A stretch of 64,000 bases of DNA, taken from positions 93,395-157,394 of the forward strand of contig CAYOAP010000007.1 in the NCBI GenBank assembly GCA_964401995.1. The letters are read 5' to 3'. Position 1 is the stretch's first letter. Each line of letters opens with the position of its first letter. The notes beneath the pieces are model-generated. The model was not told where the DNA came from. It saw nothing but the letters and a program-made list of their open reading frames with translations, and made no database searches. A program made the translations under genes and the position numbers. The DNA is from DATCBF01 sp964401995. Lineage in GTDB: Bacteria; Actinomycetota; Thermoleophilia; Solirubrobacterales; 70-9. This document shows positions 24,391 through 34,309 of the stretch, piece by piece.

Positions 24391-27297
24391 ATGACCACCG
24401 CCACTCACACATTTTCACCGGTTCGGCGCCTCGGGCGCCTCACGGCCCTCATTGCCGGCGCCTGCTTGATCCTCGCGGCGTTTGGCGCTGTCCAGGCGTC
24501 AGCCGCGCCGTTCACTCTCACGAGCGTGGACGGAGGTGCGTTTTTGCAGAATGGCGAACCGGCGACTCAGGCTGGCTCGCATCCGTGGCAGGCGTCCACC
24601 AGGTATGTCTTCAGCAATTACGTTGCTAGCGACGGGTTCGCGTATCCAGCTCAGGATCTGAAGGACTCCGTGATCACGCTGCCCGCTGGCGCGCTTCCCA
24701 ATCCGCTCAATATCCCCACCTGTTCGGAGTACCAGCTGGAGGGAGGCGCCCAGCAGAACGAACCGCTCTGCCCTCTGAAATCTCAGGTGGGCTACATCAA
24801 CATATTGCTCGCCGGAAACTATGCAGCCGCAGGTTCGCTTGCCCCCCGAGCCGCCGAGCTTTTCAACATGGAAGCACCGAAAGGCACGGGAACCCTGATC
24901 GGCTTCAGCTTCATCGGAGCGATCTACCACATCACCGGCAAGCTGGACCCCCTCAGCTACCGTCCGGTGGCCAGCTCGCTCAATGCGCCGCAGACGCTTC
25001 CGATGGGGGGTATCGAACCCGTCCTCTGGGGTGTGCCTGCCGAACCAGGCCACGACAGACAGCGTGGCCACGAAGGGTCTGGACTTTCGATATTCCCCTG
25101 CGCAAGCCCGGGAACAGCTGTGAACTGCAGCCATTCCGCTGGGACTACTCCGGCGCCGTACTTCACGCTGCCGACCTCCTGCGTCGGGCCGGTGGAAACG
25201 AATGTCAGCGTCACCGGCTGGCAGGGAGGCTCCGCCAGCGGCTCCTTCCTCTCCCACGACAACACCGAACCGGTGCCGAACCCAATCGGCAACACCGGCT
25301 GCAACGCGCTGAATTTCTCGCCCACGCTCGAAGCGCGGCCGACGACCAACGTGGCCGACGCCGCCAGCGGCCTCAACGTAGACATCCATGTGCCGCAGAA
25401 TCAGAGCCCGACCAGCAATGTCTCGGCCCACCTGCGCAAGGCCGAAATCACCTTGCCTGAAGGCCTCGTCATTAACCCGTCTGGCGCAAACGGCCTGAAC
25501 GCGTGTGCCCCCGCCCAGGTCGACCTTGCCAGCGGCGAACCGGCCAACTGCCCGGATGCCTCCAGGGTCGGCTCGGTTGAAGTCAACACCCCGCTGCTCG
25601 ATCACACCGTGCTCGGCAGCGTCTACGTCGCCTCACCGCACGACAACCCGTTCAACTCGCTGCTGGCGCTCTACATCTCCATCAATGACGAACAGAGCGG
25701 CACGATCATCAAGCTCCCCGGCGAAGTCAAAACCGATCCGGCAACCGGGCAGCTGACGGCGACGTTCGACGAAAACCCACAGGTGCCGTTCGAAGACTTC
25801 AAGGTGCATATCTTCAGCGGCGCCAACGCGCCACTGCGCACGCCTGATGTCTGCGGCACCTACACCACTGCCTCGTCGCTGACCCCGTGGTCGGCGCCGG
25901 ACTCCGGCCCGCCCGCAAATCCGACCGATGCCGTCACAATTTCCCAGAGTTCGAGCGGCAGCGCCAACTGCCCGACAACGTCGGGCGCACGGCCCAACGC
26001 GCCGTCCTTCGACGCCGGGACAGTGACGCCGATCGCCGGCGCCAATAGCCCGCTGGTGGTCACCCTGCGTCGCGCCGACGGCTCCCAGCAGTTCTCGTCG
26101 GTGACGTTGACCCCACCGCCGGGGCTCGTCGGCAAGCTCGCCGGCATCCCCTACTGCTCCGATGCCGCCCTCACGGCGGCTGCCGCGAAGACCGGCGCTG
26201 AAGAGAAGGCTTCGCCCAGCTGTCCGGCTACATCGGAACTCGGCAGCGTCATCGCCGCCGCCGGCGCCGGGCCGGCACCGTACTACGCGCCGGGCAAGGC
26301 CTACTTGATCGGCCCCTACAAAGGCGCCCCGCTCGGCGTGGCGATCGTCACGCCGGCCGTCGCCGGGCCCTTCGACCTCGGCACCATCGTCACCAAAGCA
26401 GCTCTTTACATCGATCCGAAAACGGCCCAGATCACGGCGGTCTCCGATCCGATCCCGAGCATTCTGCAGGGGATCCAGCTCGACGTCCGCTCGATCCAGA
26501 TCAAGATGGATCGACCCGAATTCACCCGCAACCCAACCAGCTGCGACCCCATGGCGTTCACCGGCCAGCTGATCTCGACGCTGAGTCAGCCGGCGGCACT
26601 CCAGAATCGCTTCCAGCTCGCCGAGTGTGGGCGCCTGGGCTTCGAACCGAAGATGTCGCTGAGCCTTACCGGTGGGATCAAGCGCCGCGGGCACCCGGCA
26701 CTCACTGCAACCCTGGAAACACGCCCGGGCGACGCCAACATCAAAAGCGTTTCCGTCGCCTTCCCGCACAACGAGCTCCTCGATCAGAGCCATATCGGGA
26801 CCGTCTGCACCAGGGTCCAGTTCGCGGCCAGCGCCTGTCCGGCGGGGGCTGTCTACGGATCGGCAACGGTGAACACGCCGCTGCTCGACTACCCGCTGAC
26901 CGGCCCGGTCTACCTGCGCTCCTCGGATAACACGCTTCCGGATCTGGTTCCGGATCTTCGTGGCCCTGCGACCCAGCCGATCAAACTGGAATCGGCAGGA
27001 CGCACCGATTCCGTCCACGGTGGAATTCGAAACAGCTTCGAATTCGTCCCCGACGCTCCCTTCAGCAAGCTTGTCTTCAGCTTGCCCGGTGGCAACAGGG
27101 GGCTGATTGTGAACTCGAGCGATATCTGTGGGCAGAAGTTGACTGCGACAGTCAAATATGTCGCTCACAACGGGGCCACCTTCGAACAGCATCCGCTGCT
27201 CAAGGCCGGCTGCCCGAAAAAGAAGAAGAAACACCACAAAAAGCACCATCTCCGTCACGCGCAGCGGCACGCTGGCAGCCACCGCAGCGTGAGGTAA
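24391..27297 (+). CDS. Secreted repeat-domain protein B with polybasic tail
   Basis: An approximately 968-residue exported protein with a Sec signal (ALIAGACLILAAFGAVQASA). Its body carries two related halves of an actinobacterial beta-rich module marked by Cys pairs and phrases such as LPEGLVINPSGANGLNAC, NTPLLDHTVLGSVYVA and GKLAGIPYCSDAAL. It is a paralogue of the protein at 29691. The C-terminus is a Lys/His/Arg tail (KKKKKHHKKHHLRHAQRH) after one Cys. ATG 24391 is preceded by AAGGAG at 9-base spacing; ATG 24370 is an alternative. I recognise the module as common in Thermoleophilia, but its function is unknown. Confidence 0.75.
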   Translation: MTTATHTFSPVRRLGRLTALIAGACLILAAFGAVQASAAPFTLTSVDGGAFLQNGEPATQAGSHPWQASTRYVFSNYVASDGFAYPAQDLKDSVITLPAGALPNPLNIPTCSEYQLEGGAQQNEPLCPLKSQVGYINILLAGNYAAAGSLAPRAAELFNMEAPKGTGTLIGFSFIGAIYHITGKLDPLSYRPVASSLNAPQTLPMGGIEPVLWGVPAEPGHDRQRGHEGSGLSIFPCASPGTAVNCSHSAGTTPAPYFTLPTSCVGPVETNVSVTGWQGGSASGSFLSHDNTEPVPNPIGNTGCNALNFSPTLEARPTTNVADAASGLNVDIHVPQNQSPTSNVSAHLRKAEITLPEGLVINPSGANGLNACAPAQVDLASGEPANCPDASRVGSVEVNTPLLDHTVLGSVYVASPHDNPFNSLLALYISINDEQSGTIIKLPGEVKTDPATGQLTATFDENPQVPFEDFKVHIFSGANAPLRTPDVCGTYTTASSLTPWSAPDSGPPANPTDAVTISQSSSGSANCPTTSGARPNAPSFDAGTVTPIAGANSPLVVTLRRADGSQQFSSVTLTPPPGLVGKLAGIPYCSDAALTAAAAKTGAEEKASPSCPATSELGSVIAAAGAGPAPYYAPGKAYLIGPYKGAPLGVAIVTPAVAGPFDLGTIVTKAALYIDPKTAQITAVSDPIPSILQGIQLDVRSIQIKMDRPEFTRNPTSCDPMAFTGQLISTLSQPAALQNRFQLAECGRLGFEPKMSLSLTGGIKRRGHPALTATLETRPGDANIKSVSVAFPHNELLDQSHIGTVCTRVQFAASACPAGAVYGSATVNTPLLDYPLTGPVYLRSSDNTLPDLVPDLRGPATQPIKLESAGRTDSVHGGIRNSFEFVPDAPFSKLVFSLPGGNRGLIVNSSDICGQKLTATVKYVAHNGATFEQHPLLKAGCPKKKKKHHKKHHLRHAQRHAGSHRSVR

Positions 27298-27315
27298 GCG
27301 GAGAGGCCTGACTGA

Positions 27316-29694
27316 ATGAGCACGAGCCGCAAGCACCGCCTCCGGTTCGGGGGCGGTGCCGTGTTGTTGACCGCCCTCGCTCTGCTGGGGTTGGGGGCGG
27401 CGCCGGCGAGCGCGGCCGGGACTCCCATAATCGGCGAAGTCTGGTCCTCTTCGGTTACCTCCAGCGCCGCTGTCCTCCAGGCCCAGATCACCCCTAACGG
27501 CTTCGCCAGCAGCTACCACTTCGACTACATCACCAAAGCCGCTTACGACGCCAACGTCAGCGCAGCCAAAGACCCCTTTTCCGGGACGTCACGAGTTCCG
27601 CTGGCGACTGAAGCCAACCTTCCGGGCGTGGGCAGTTCGCCGGTTGCCGCGCAGCAGCCCCTGTCTCTGCTTGCTTCCGATAAGGCATATCGCTACCGGG
27701 TGGTGGCGAAGAACGCCGAAGGCAGCGTCTTTGGCCCGACCCTCGCGTTCGTCACCCAGGCGGTCAATACAAGCGCGGACCCTTGCGCCAACAAGGTGGC
27801 TCGGGAACAGACGACCTCTACCGCCCTCTTGGACTGCCGCGCCTTCGAGCTGGTCTCGCCGATCGACAAAAACGGCGGCCAGATCGATCTCCCCGGGACG
27901 CTAGCCGGCGGCGGCGTGTTGCAGGCCTCGGCTGGCGGTGGCGCGATTACCTATGGCTCCTCCGCTTCGTTTGGCGCCGGTGCTACTGGCTCGCCGTCTG
28001 CCAGCCAGTACATCTCCACTCGCGGTTCCGGAGGCTGGGCGACCCAGAACATCAGCACCCCGCTTTACTCCGACTCCTATGGCGCCGGCAACGAAGGGGT
28101 TCCGTTCCAGCTCTTCTCGGGTGATCTCGCCCGGGGCCTCTTGCTCAACGGCCGTCACTGCCGGGGCGAAGCGACCGATTGCGCGGTGCCGAATCCGCCG
28201 CTAGCGGGAACTGGCGCCCCGGCCGGCTATCAGAACTTCTACCTGCGTGACAGCGCAAGCTCGGGGTTCGAAGCGCTGCTCGGCCCTGCCAATGGCGGCT
28301 TTCCGACACTCGATCCTTCCGACTTCGAACTGAGGTTCGCCGGCGCCGCGTCGGACCTGCGCCATGTCGTCCTCTCTACCTGCGCGGCACTGACGCCGAG
28401 CGCAACGGAAGTTCCCGCCGGGCAGGGCTGCGACTCGGCAAAACCAAACCTCTACGAGTTCTCGCCCGGGGCGGGCCTCGGCCTGGTCAATCTGCTGCCG
28501 GCGCAGACGATCGGCACTCCCGGCGCCGCGCTCGGCGCCCAGGCCGCAGCCGTTTCGAGCAACGGCGCTCGCGTCTACTGGAACGACCTTGCCACCGGCA
28601 ACCTCTACGTACGCGAAGCGGGCCAGACCAAACAGGTGGACACCGCAGCCGGAGGGGGAGGGGTGTTTCAGACCGCCTCAGCAGATGGCTCGATCGCTTT
28701 TTATACGAAGGCCGGCCACCTCTATCGCTACGAAGCAGGGCCGGCAACGAGCACCGATTTGACGCCTTCGGGTGGCGTGACCGGGGTGCTGGGCGCCTCT
28801 GAAGACGGATCTTACGTCTACTACCTGAACGGATCGGGGCTCTTTCTGCGTCATGGAGCGACGACAAGCTCGGCCGCAGCCGCCGCCGACACGAGCAACT
28901 ACCCCCCGACGACCGGCACCTCTCGGGTCAGCGCCGACGGAACCCGCCTGCTTTTCGTCTCGACCCCGGCACTTACGGGCTATGACAACAAAGACGCCGT
29001 TACCGGCAATCTCGACTCCCAGGTCTATCTCTACAACGACAACGGCGGCGGTTCCTTGACCTGCGTCTCCTGCAACCCGACCAATGTCCGGCCGAGTGGC
29101 AGCTCGACGATCCCCGGCGCCGTGGCCAACGGCCAGGGGCCGTCAGCTACCGATGCCTACAAGCCCCGTGCTCTCTCCAACGACGGTCGCCGCGTTTTCT
29201 TCCAGTCCACCGACGTCCTTGCCGCGACCGACATCAATGGCGTCGGCCTTCCCGACGTCTACGAGTGGGAGGCCCAGGGCAGTGGCAGCTGCACGCGACC
29301 GGGCGGTTGTCTCGGTCTGATTTCCAGTGGCCGTGACGAAAAAGGCGCCACCTTCGTCGATGCTTCGGCCGATGGATCGGATGCGTTCTTCATCGGCGAT
29401 CGCTCCTTGGTCAAATCCGACATCGCTGGCTCGGTCGATCTCTACGACGCTCACGAGGGCGGCGGCTTTGCCGAAGCACCGGCGCCGGTCCAGTGCATCG
29501 GCGAAAACTGCCATCCGCTGGAACCGCAGCCGGTCGACCCCACGCTGACGACCTTGGGAGAAGGCCCGGGTAACGACGCGCCGCACTATCCCGGTGAAAA
29601 GCACTGCAAGAAGACTCAGGTCAAGACCAAAAAAGGAAAGTGCGTGAAGAAGGGCGGCAAGAAAAAGAGCCACCACAAGAGGAGCGGACGATGA
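27316..29694 (+). CDS. Secreted beta-propeller protein C with polybasic tail
   Basis: A 792-residue Sec-exported protein. After the signal (ALALLGLGAAPASA) there is a fibronectin-III-like domain (about 36-150; AYRYRVVAKNAEGSVFGP), then a long TolB/WD40-like propeller (ELVSPIDKNGGQ onward). It is paralogous to the second half of the protein at 19383, sharing the SPxDKN entry motif. The tail reads CKKTQVKTKKGKCVKKGGKK. The gene follows protein B by 18 bases. Its TGA overlaps the ATG of the next gene. Confidence 0.75.
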   Translation: MSTSRKHRLRFGGGAVLLTALALLGLGAAPASAAGTPIIGEVWSSSVTSSAAVLQAQITPNGFASSYHFDYITKAAYDANVSAAKDPFSGTSRVPLATEANLPGVGSSPVAAQQPLSLLASDKAYRYRVVAKNAEGSVFGPTLAFVTQAVNTSADPCANKVAREQTTSTALLDCRAFELVSPIDKNGGQIDLPGTLAGGGVLQASAGGGAITYGSSASFGAGATGSPSASQYISTRGSGGWATQNISTPLYSDSYGAGNEGVPFQLFSGDLARGLLLNGRHCRGEATDCAVPNPPLAGTGAPAGYQNFYLRDSASSGFEALLGPANGGFPTLDPSDFELRFAGAASDLRHVVLSTCAALTPSATEVPAGQGCDSAKPNLYEFSPGAGLGLVNLLPAQTIGTPGAALGAQAAAVSSNGARVYWNDLATGNLYVREAGQTKQVDTAAGGGGVFQTASADGSIAFYTKAGHLYRYEAGPATSTDLTPSGGVTGVLGASEDGSYVYYLNGSGLFLRHGATTSSAAAAADTSNYPPTTGTSRVSADGTRLLFVSTPALTGYDNKDAVTGNLDSQVYLYNDNGGGSLTCVSCNPTNVRPSGSSTIPGAVANGQGPSATDAYKPRALSNDGRRVFFQSTDVLAATDINGVGLPDVYEWEAQGSGSCTRPGGCLGLISSGRDEKGATFVDASADGSDAFFIGDRSLVKSDIAGSVDLYDAHEGGGFAEAPAPVQCIGENCHPLEPQPVDPTLTTLGEGPGNDAPHYPGEKHCKKTQVKTKKGKCVKKGGKKKSHHKRSGR

Positions 29695-32600
29695 GGCGCG
29701 CGACGGTTGCGATCTGCGCTGCCATGGCGGCCCTCCTGTTGATCGCGACATCCGCGCAGGCCGCCGTTCCCGCCCTTGGCGCCATTTCGGTGACGAACAT
29801 CCAGGGAGTTTCGGCTCTGCTCAAGGGCAGCGTCGATCCTGAAGGGCTTGCCACCACCTACAGCTTCGAATATGGGACCGCGTCCAACTTCGCCGGAGCG
29901 GCCAAAACCTCCGCTACCTCGGCGGGGTCGGGTTCCAACCCGATCGCCGCTCGTGCCGCGATCTCCAGTCTCGCGCCCAGCACCACTTACTACTACCGGC
30001 TGGTTGCGACCAACGCGTCTGGCATCACCACTGGCACGCCCGCGACCTTTGTCACCACCGCGGGCTTTGGGTTCCTGCCCGGCACGTCTGGTTTTGCCGT
30101 CAGCGCGGTTGCCGACGGCGGTGCCGCGGCTACCGGCGCCGGCTCGCACCCTTATCAGCTCTCTTTCAAGATCGGCCTGCGCGAAGGTGGGGAATTCGAG
30201 GATCAGCCGGGCGTTGCCTTTCCCGATGGCGATCTCCGCGATCTGCACATAGAAACGCCCGCTGGCCTGATCGAGAATCCCGCGGCGCTGCCGAAGTGCA
30301 CCCTGGCCCAGTTCCACACGCCTCGTTCGTCGCCCTTTGAAGCCAGCCGCTCAGGCGAGAGCTGTCCTGACCGGTCGCAGGTTGGCACGGCCGAAGTCGA
30401 ATCGAGTCTCGGCGGCGGGGTGGTGCGGCGTTTCGGTCTCTTCAATTTGGCGCCCGCGCCAGGGATCCCGGCTCAGATCGGTTTCTCGCCGTTCGGGGCG
30501 CCGATCACGCTCAACGAGAATCTGCGCCCCGGCGCAGACGGCTCCTACGCGTTGACCCTCGATGCCACCAACATTCCCCAGTCACTCGATTTCCACGGCT
30601 TCAAAATGACGCTTTGGGGGGCGCCCTGGGCCGCTTCCCACGATGGCGAACGAGGAAATTGCCTGAATGAGGCAGAGGCCGGATTCCCCCGGGCCAAATG
30701 TTCAGTCGGCGATCCCCAGAGCTTGATCACGCTCGCCTACTTGACCCTGCCGCACAAGTGCTCCGGCTCGCTTGCCTTCACCGCCAAAGCGACCAGTTGG
30801 CAGCAGCCGGCTGAAGTCACCACCACCGCCGTCAACCGCAACGAACTGGGCCAGCCGGCCGAAATGGGCGCCTGCGCCTCCTTTGACTTCAAACCCCAGC
30901 CGGTGGGCCTGCTGACCAGCAACAAAGCCTCTTCACCGACGGGCTTCAACTTCCAGCTCAGCGTCAACAACGAAGCCTTCACCAATCCCGCTCAGCGCGC
31001 GGCGGTGCCGACCAAGAGGGCGGTCGTCAAGCTGCCTGCGGGAGTCTCGATCAACCCGTCGGTGGGCGCGGGCCTTGGTGTCTGCACCCCGGCTCAGTAC
31101 GCGGCTGAGACCGCTTTCTCAGCGGTTGGCGCCGGCTGCCCGAACGAATCGAACATCGGCAAATTCACCGTGCGCTCGCCGCTGTTCGAAGAATTCTTCG
31201 AAGGTGCCATCTACCTGGCGAAGCCCGACGATCCCACCACCGCTACCCCAGGCGCGGAGAATCCCTTCGACGCGTTGATCGGTGTCTACTTGATCGCGAA
31301 GCTGCCAAATCGGGGGGTCCTGATCAAGGTTCCGGGCAGGATCGAACCCGATCTCGGCAGCGGTCAGATCACCGCCACCTTCGACGGTCTTCCGCAGCTT
31401 CCATATTCCGAACTCAACCTCAATTTCACCCAGGGCCAGCGCGCCTTCTTGGTTGGCCCGCCGAGCTGCGGCACGGCGACGACAACAATGGATCTGGCCC
31501 CGTGGGCAGGCTCGCTTAGCGTCCATGCGACCAACAACTCTCCGATCACGGCAGGCATCGGCGGCGGGCCCTGCCCCTTTGGCGCCTTGCCCTTCGCCCC
31601 GACGGCGGTGGCGGGCGGCGTCAACTCCAATGTCAACTCCTACACCCCCTATTTCATCCACCTTGCCCGCCAGGACACCGAACAGGAGATCACCTCTTAC
31701 TCGTTGGTCCTGCCAAAGGGGATCACCGCCAAGTTGGCCGGCATCCCCTTCTGCTCGGACGCGGCGATCGCAGCAGCGCGTGGGCGCCGCGGCATCGCCG
31801 AGGAAGCGTCTCCATCCTGCCCGGTGGCAAGCCAGGTCGGACATACGCTCAGCGGTTACGGGGTTGGCGAAACCCGCAGCTACACAAAGGGGAAGATCTA
31901 CCTTGCCGGCCCCTACAACGGCGAGCCGCTCTCGGTGGTGACGATAAATCCGGCGACCGTCGGCCCCTTCGATCTCGGCAACGTCGTCATTCGCTCGGCC
32001 CTGAGCGTCGATGAACACACCGCGCAGGTGCAGATCGACGCCGGCGCCTCGGACCGGATTCCCCACATCCTCGGTGGCGTCCCGCTCCACCTGCGCGACG
32101 TTCTCATCTACCTGGATCGGCCGCAGTTCACCCACAACCCATCGAGTTGCGCTCCCTCCAACTTGTCTTCGACGCTGACCGGGGCGGGCGCCAACTTCGA
32201 ATCTGCCGCCGACGATTCCTCCTCGAGCTCCAGTGTCCATTTCCAGCTGCTCAACTGCCGCACGCTCGACTTCAAGCCGAAACTCGGCGTGGAACTGAAG
32301 GGCGGGACCAAGCGCCGTGCTTATCCGCAGCTGACGGTCACCTTCACCGCCCGGGGACAGGGCGACACGAACCTCAAAGAAATCGAGGTCAGCATGCCCC
32401 ATTCGGAGTTCCTGGCACAGGAGCACATCCGTGAAATCTGCACCCGGGCGCAGTTCAAGGTTGACAAGTGTCCGGCGGGGTCGGTCTACGGCTCGGCGGT
32501 CGCCTACACGCCGCTCTTCGACCAGCCGCTGCGCGGCAACGTCTATCTCCGCTCTTCCCCCCACCAGCTGCCAGATCTGGTTGCCTCGCTTTACAGCGGG

Positions 32601-32891
32601 GCCATCCACATCGTCTTGGAAGGGGAAGTCGGTGGCACCAAACAGGGTGGAATCAGGGCCCTGTTCAGGGAACTGCCGGATGAGCCCTTGGAAAAATTCG
32701 TGATGACGCTAAACGGCGGCAAGCGCGGCCTGCTGCAGAACTCCTCCAACATCTGCGTCGAACCGCCGCTGGCGTCGGTGAAAGCACTGGGGCAGAACAA
32801 CCTCGGCACTGAATTCAGCTCGGTGTTGCGAGGCCAGTGCAAGAAGAAACACAGCAAGCGCCACCAGATCCATAGGCGAGGGGACCGATGA
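29691..32891 (+). CDS. Secreted repeat-domain protein D with polybasic tail
   Basis: A 1066-residue exported protein, paralogue of the one at 24391. It has a Sec signal (ICAAMAALLLIATSAQA), a fibronectin-III-like domain (residues about 20-125, LAPSTTYYYRLVATN), then the Cys-paired beta modules (LPAGVSINPSVGAGLGVC, KLAGIPFCSDAAIAAA, IRALFRELPDEPLEKFVM). It differs from its paralogue by this extra head. The tail is CKKKHSKRHQIHRRGDR. ATG 29691 overlaps the previous stop (ATGA) and has AGGAG at 7-base spacing; upstream frame extension to 29640 was rejected. Confidence 0.78.
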   Translation: MRRATVAICAAMAALLLIATSAQAAVPALGAISVTNIQGVSALLKGSVDPEGLATTYSFEYGTASNFAGAAKTSATSAGSGSNPIAARAAISSLAPSTTYYYRLVATNASGITTGTPATFVTTAGFGFLPGTSGFAVSAVADGGAAATGAGSHPYQLSFKIGLREGGEFEDQPGVAFPDGDLRDLHIETPAGLIENPAALPKCTLAQFHTPRSSPFEASRSGESCPDRSQVGTAEVESSLGGGVVRRFGLFNLAPAPGIPAQIGFSPFGAPITLNENLRPGADGSYALTLDATNIPQSLDFHGFKMTLWGAPWAASHDGERGNCLNEAEAGFPRAKCSVGDPQSLITLAYLTLPHKCSGSLAFTAKATSWQQPAEVTTTAVNRNELGQPAEMGACASFDFKPQPVGLLTSNKASSPTGFNFQLSVNNEAFTNPAQRAAVPTKRAVVKLPAGVSINPSVGAGLGVCTPAQYAAETAFSAVGAGCPNESNIGKFTVRSPLFEEFFEGAIYLAKPDDPTTATPGAENPFDALIGVYLIAKLPNRGVLIKVPGRIEPDLGSGQITATFDGLPQLPYSELNLNFTQGQRAFLVGPPSCGTATTTMDLAPWAGSLSVHATNNSPITAGIGGGPCPFGALPFAPTAVAGGVNSNVNSYTPYFIHLARQDTEQEITSYSLVLPKGITAKLAGIPFCSDAAIAAARGRRGIAEEASPSCPVASQVGHTLSGYGVGETRSYTKGKIYLAGPYNGEPLSVVTINPATVGPFDLGNVVIRSALSVDEHTAQVQIDAGASDRIPHILGGVPLHLRDVLIYLDRPQFTHNPSSCAPSNLSSTLTGAGANFESAADDSSSSSSVHFQLLNCRTLDFKPKLGVELKGGTKRRAYPQLTVTFTARGQGDTNLKEIEVSMPHSEFLAQEHIREICTRAQFKVDKCPAGSVYGSAVAYTPLFDQPLRGNVYLRSSPHQLPDLVASLYSGAIHIVLEGEVGGTKQGGIRALFRELPDEPLEKFVMTLNGGKRGLLQNSSNICVEPPLASVKALGQNNLGTEFSSVLRGQCKKKHSKRHQIHRRGDR

Positions 32892-34294
32892 AGGCACTCG
32901 GCGACAGGTTGAGATTGGCGATCACACTCGGCGCGCTGGCGCTGGCCCTCGGGGTCGCCGCGACGCCGGCCCAAGGGGCTACGGGTGATCCGCTCTTCAA
33001 CTTCTCCGCTCCTGCGACGGTGCCGCCCGGCACCGGCTTCCAGGGTCCATGTGGGCTGGCGGTGGACGTCGCCGGCAGCCTCTATGTCTCCGACTATTAC
33101 CACGACATCGTCGACGTCTTCAACTCCAGTCGCACCTACCAGACTCAGCTCACCAACGTGGAACCTCTGGATGGGCCCTGCGGCGCGGCGGTGGACTCGA
33201 CCGGCAAGCTCTACGTCAACAACTACCACCGCAATGTCGTCAAGTTCATGCCCTCGGCTTTCCCGGTTACGACCTCGACCAAATACGGCACCTCAACGAC
33301 GGTCGACTCTCACAATTCGACTGGCGTTGCGGTGGATCCGTTGACGAACAATGTCTTCGTCGACGATCGCAGCTACATCGCGGTGTACGACTCCTCTGGC
33401 GCCGAACTGCCAAAAATCGGAGCAGGCAGCCTTGGCGATGGCCGCGGCATCGCCTTCTCGCGGTTTCCGTTGACTAACGGCTTTGTCTACGTGCCCGACG
33501 CCTCCGACAACAAAGTCAAGATCTACAACTCGGAATCGGGAACGCTGGCGGGAACGATCGCCGGGCCCGGGCCCGGCAAACAGTTTGTGTCCCTGGCCGA
33601 CTCCGCTGCCGCCGTCGACTCTGTCACCGGCGATGTCTATATCGCCGCCGCCGCCGGCTCTCAGCTCTCCGAACATCCCGAATCGACTATTTACGTCTTC
33701 GACTCCAGCGGTGGTTTCAAAGGCCGGCTCAAATACAACGTCGTCAACGCGTCCCCCGTCGGCCTCGCCGTCGATAACTCGGCCGGCGCCAACCAAGGTC
33801 GCGTCTACGTCACCTCAGGGAACTCGATCAAAGCAACTGTCTACGGCTATGCGCCAGGCTCTGCCGTCTCTGTCGAAAACGGTCTTCCCGCGGTTTTCTC
33901 CCTCTCCGTTGCCTCTGATGGGGATGGCGCCGGCTCGATCGTCAGCAGTGCGGCTGGGATCGACTGCTCGACGGCCTGCGGCGCCGAGATGTTCGGTGGC
34001 GAAAAGGTCCCGCTTAGCGCTTCGCCCGACGCAGGATCGAGCTTCGTCGGCTGGTCCGGCGGCGGTTGCTCGGGGACCGGTGACTGCGTGGTCAACATGA
34101 GCCAGGCCACCTCCATCAGCGCCGAGTTCGCCGAACTCCCTTCAAGTTCTTCCGGCGACGAGACAATCGCTGCTCCTGGCTCTAGTGTCTCCTCACCCCC
34201 CATCACAACGGCCGTCCAGCACCGCGGTCGCCACCACAAGATCAGGCACCGCCACAGGGCAAAGCATCGCCACCACGCCCGGCAGCACCGCTAG
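32888..34294 (+). CDS. Secreted NHL-repeat protein E with His-rich tail
   Basis: A 468-residue exported protein with a Sec signal, six or so NHL-like blades (GLAVDVAGSLYVSDYYHD, GAAVDSTGKLYVNNYHRN, GFVYVPDASDNKVKIY), a bacterial repeat domain of the InlB B-repeat-like kind (LSASPDAGSSFVGWSGGGCSG, about 385-420), and a short Ser-rich linker leading to a tail of His and Arg (RHHKIRHRHRAKHRHHARQHR-like composition). NHL folds bind proteins or carbohydrates. Start overlaps the previous stop (ATGA). Confidence 0.78.
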   Translation: MKALGDRLRLAITLGALALALGVAATPAQGATGDPLFNFSAPATVPPGTGFQGPCGLAVDVAGSLYVSDYYHDIVDVFNSSRTYQTQLTNVEPLDGPCGAAVDSTGKLYVNNYHRNVVKFMPSAFPVTTSTKYGTSTTVDSHNSTGVAVDPLTNNVFVDDRSYIAVYDSSGAELPKIGAGSLGDGRGIAFSRFPLTNGFVYVPDASDNKVKIYNSESGTLAGTIAGPGPGKQFVSLADSAAAVDSVTGDVYIAAAAGSQLSEHPESTIYVFDSSGGFKGRLKYNVVNASPVGLAVDNSAGANQGRVYVTSGNSIKATVYGYAPGSAVSVENGLPAVFSLSVASDGDGAGSIVSSAAGIDCSTACGAEMFGGEKVPLSASPDAGSSFVGWSGGGCSGTGDCVVNMSQATSISAEFAELPSSSSGDETIAAPGSSVSSPPITTAVQHRGRHHKIRHRHRAKHRHHARQHR

Positions 34295-34309
34295 AAGAGG
34301 AGAATTCCA

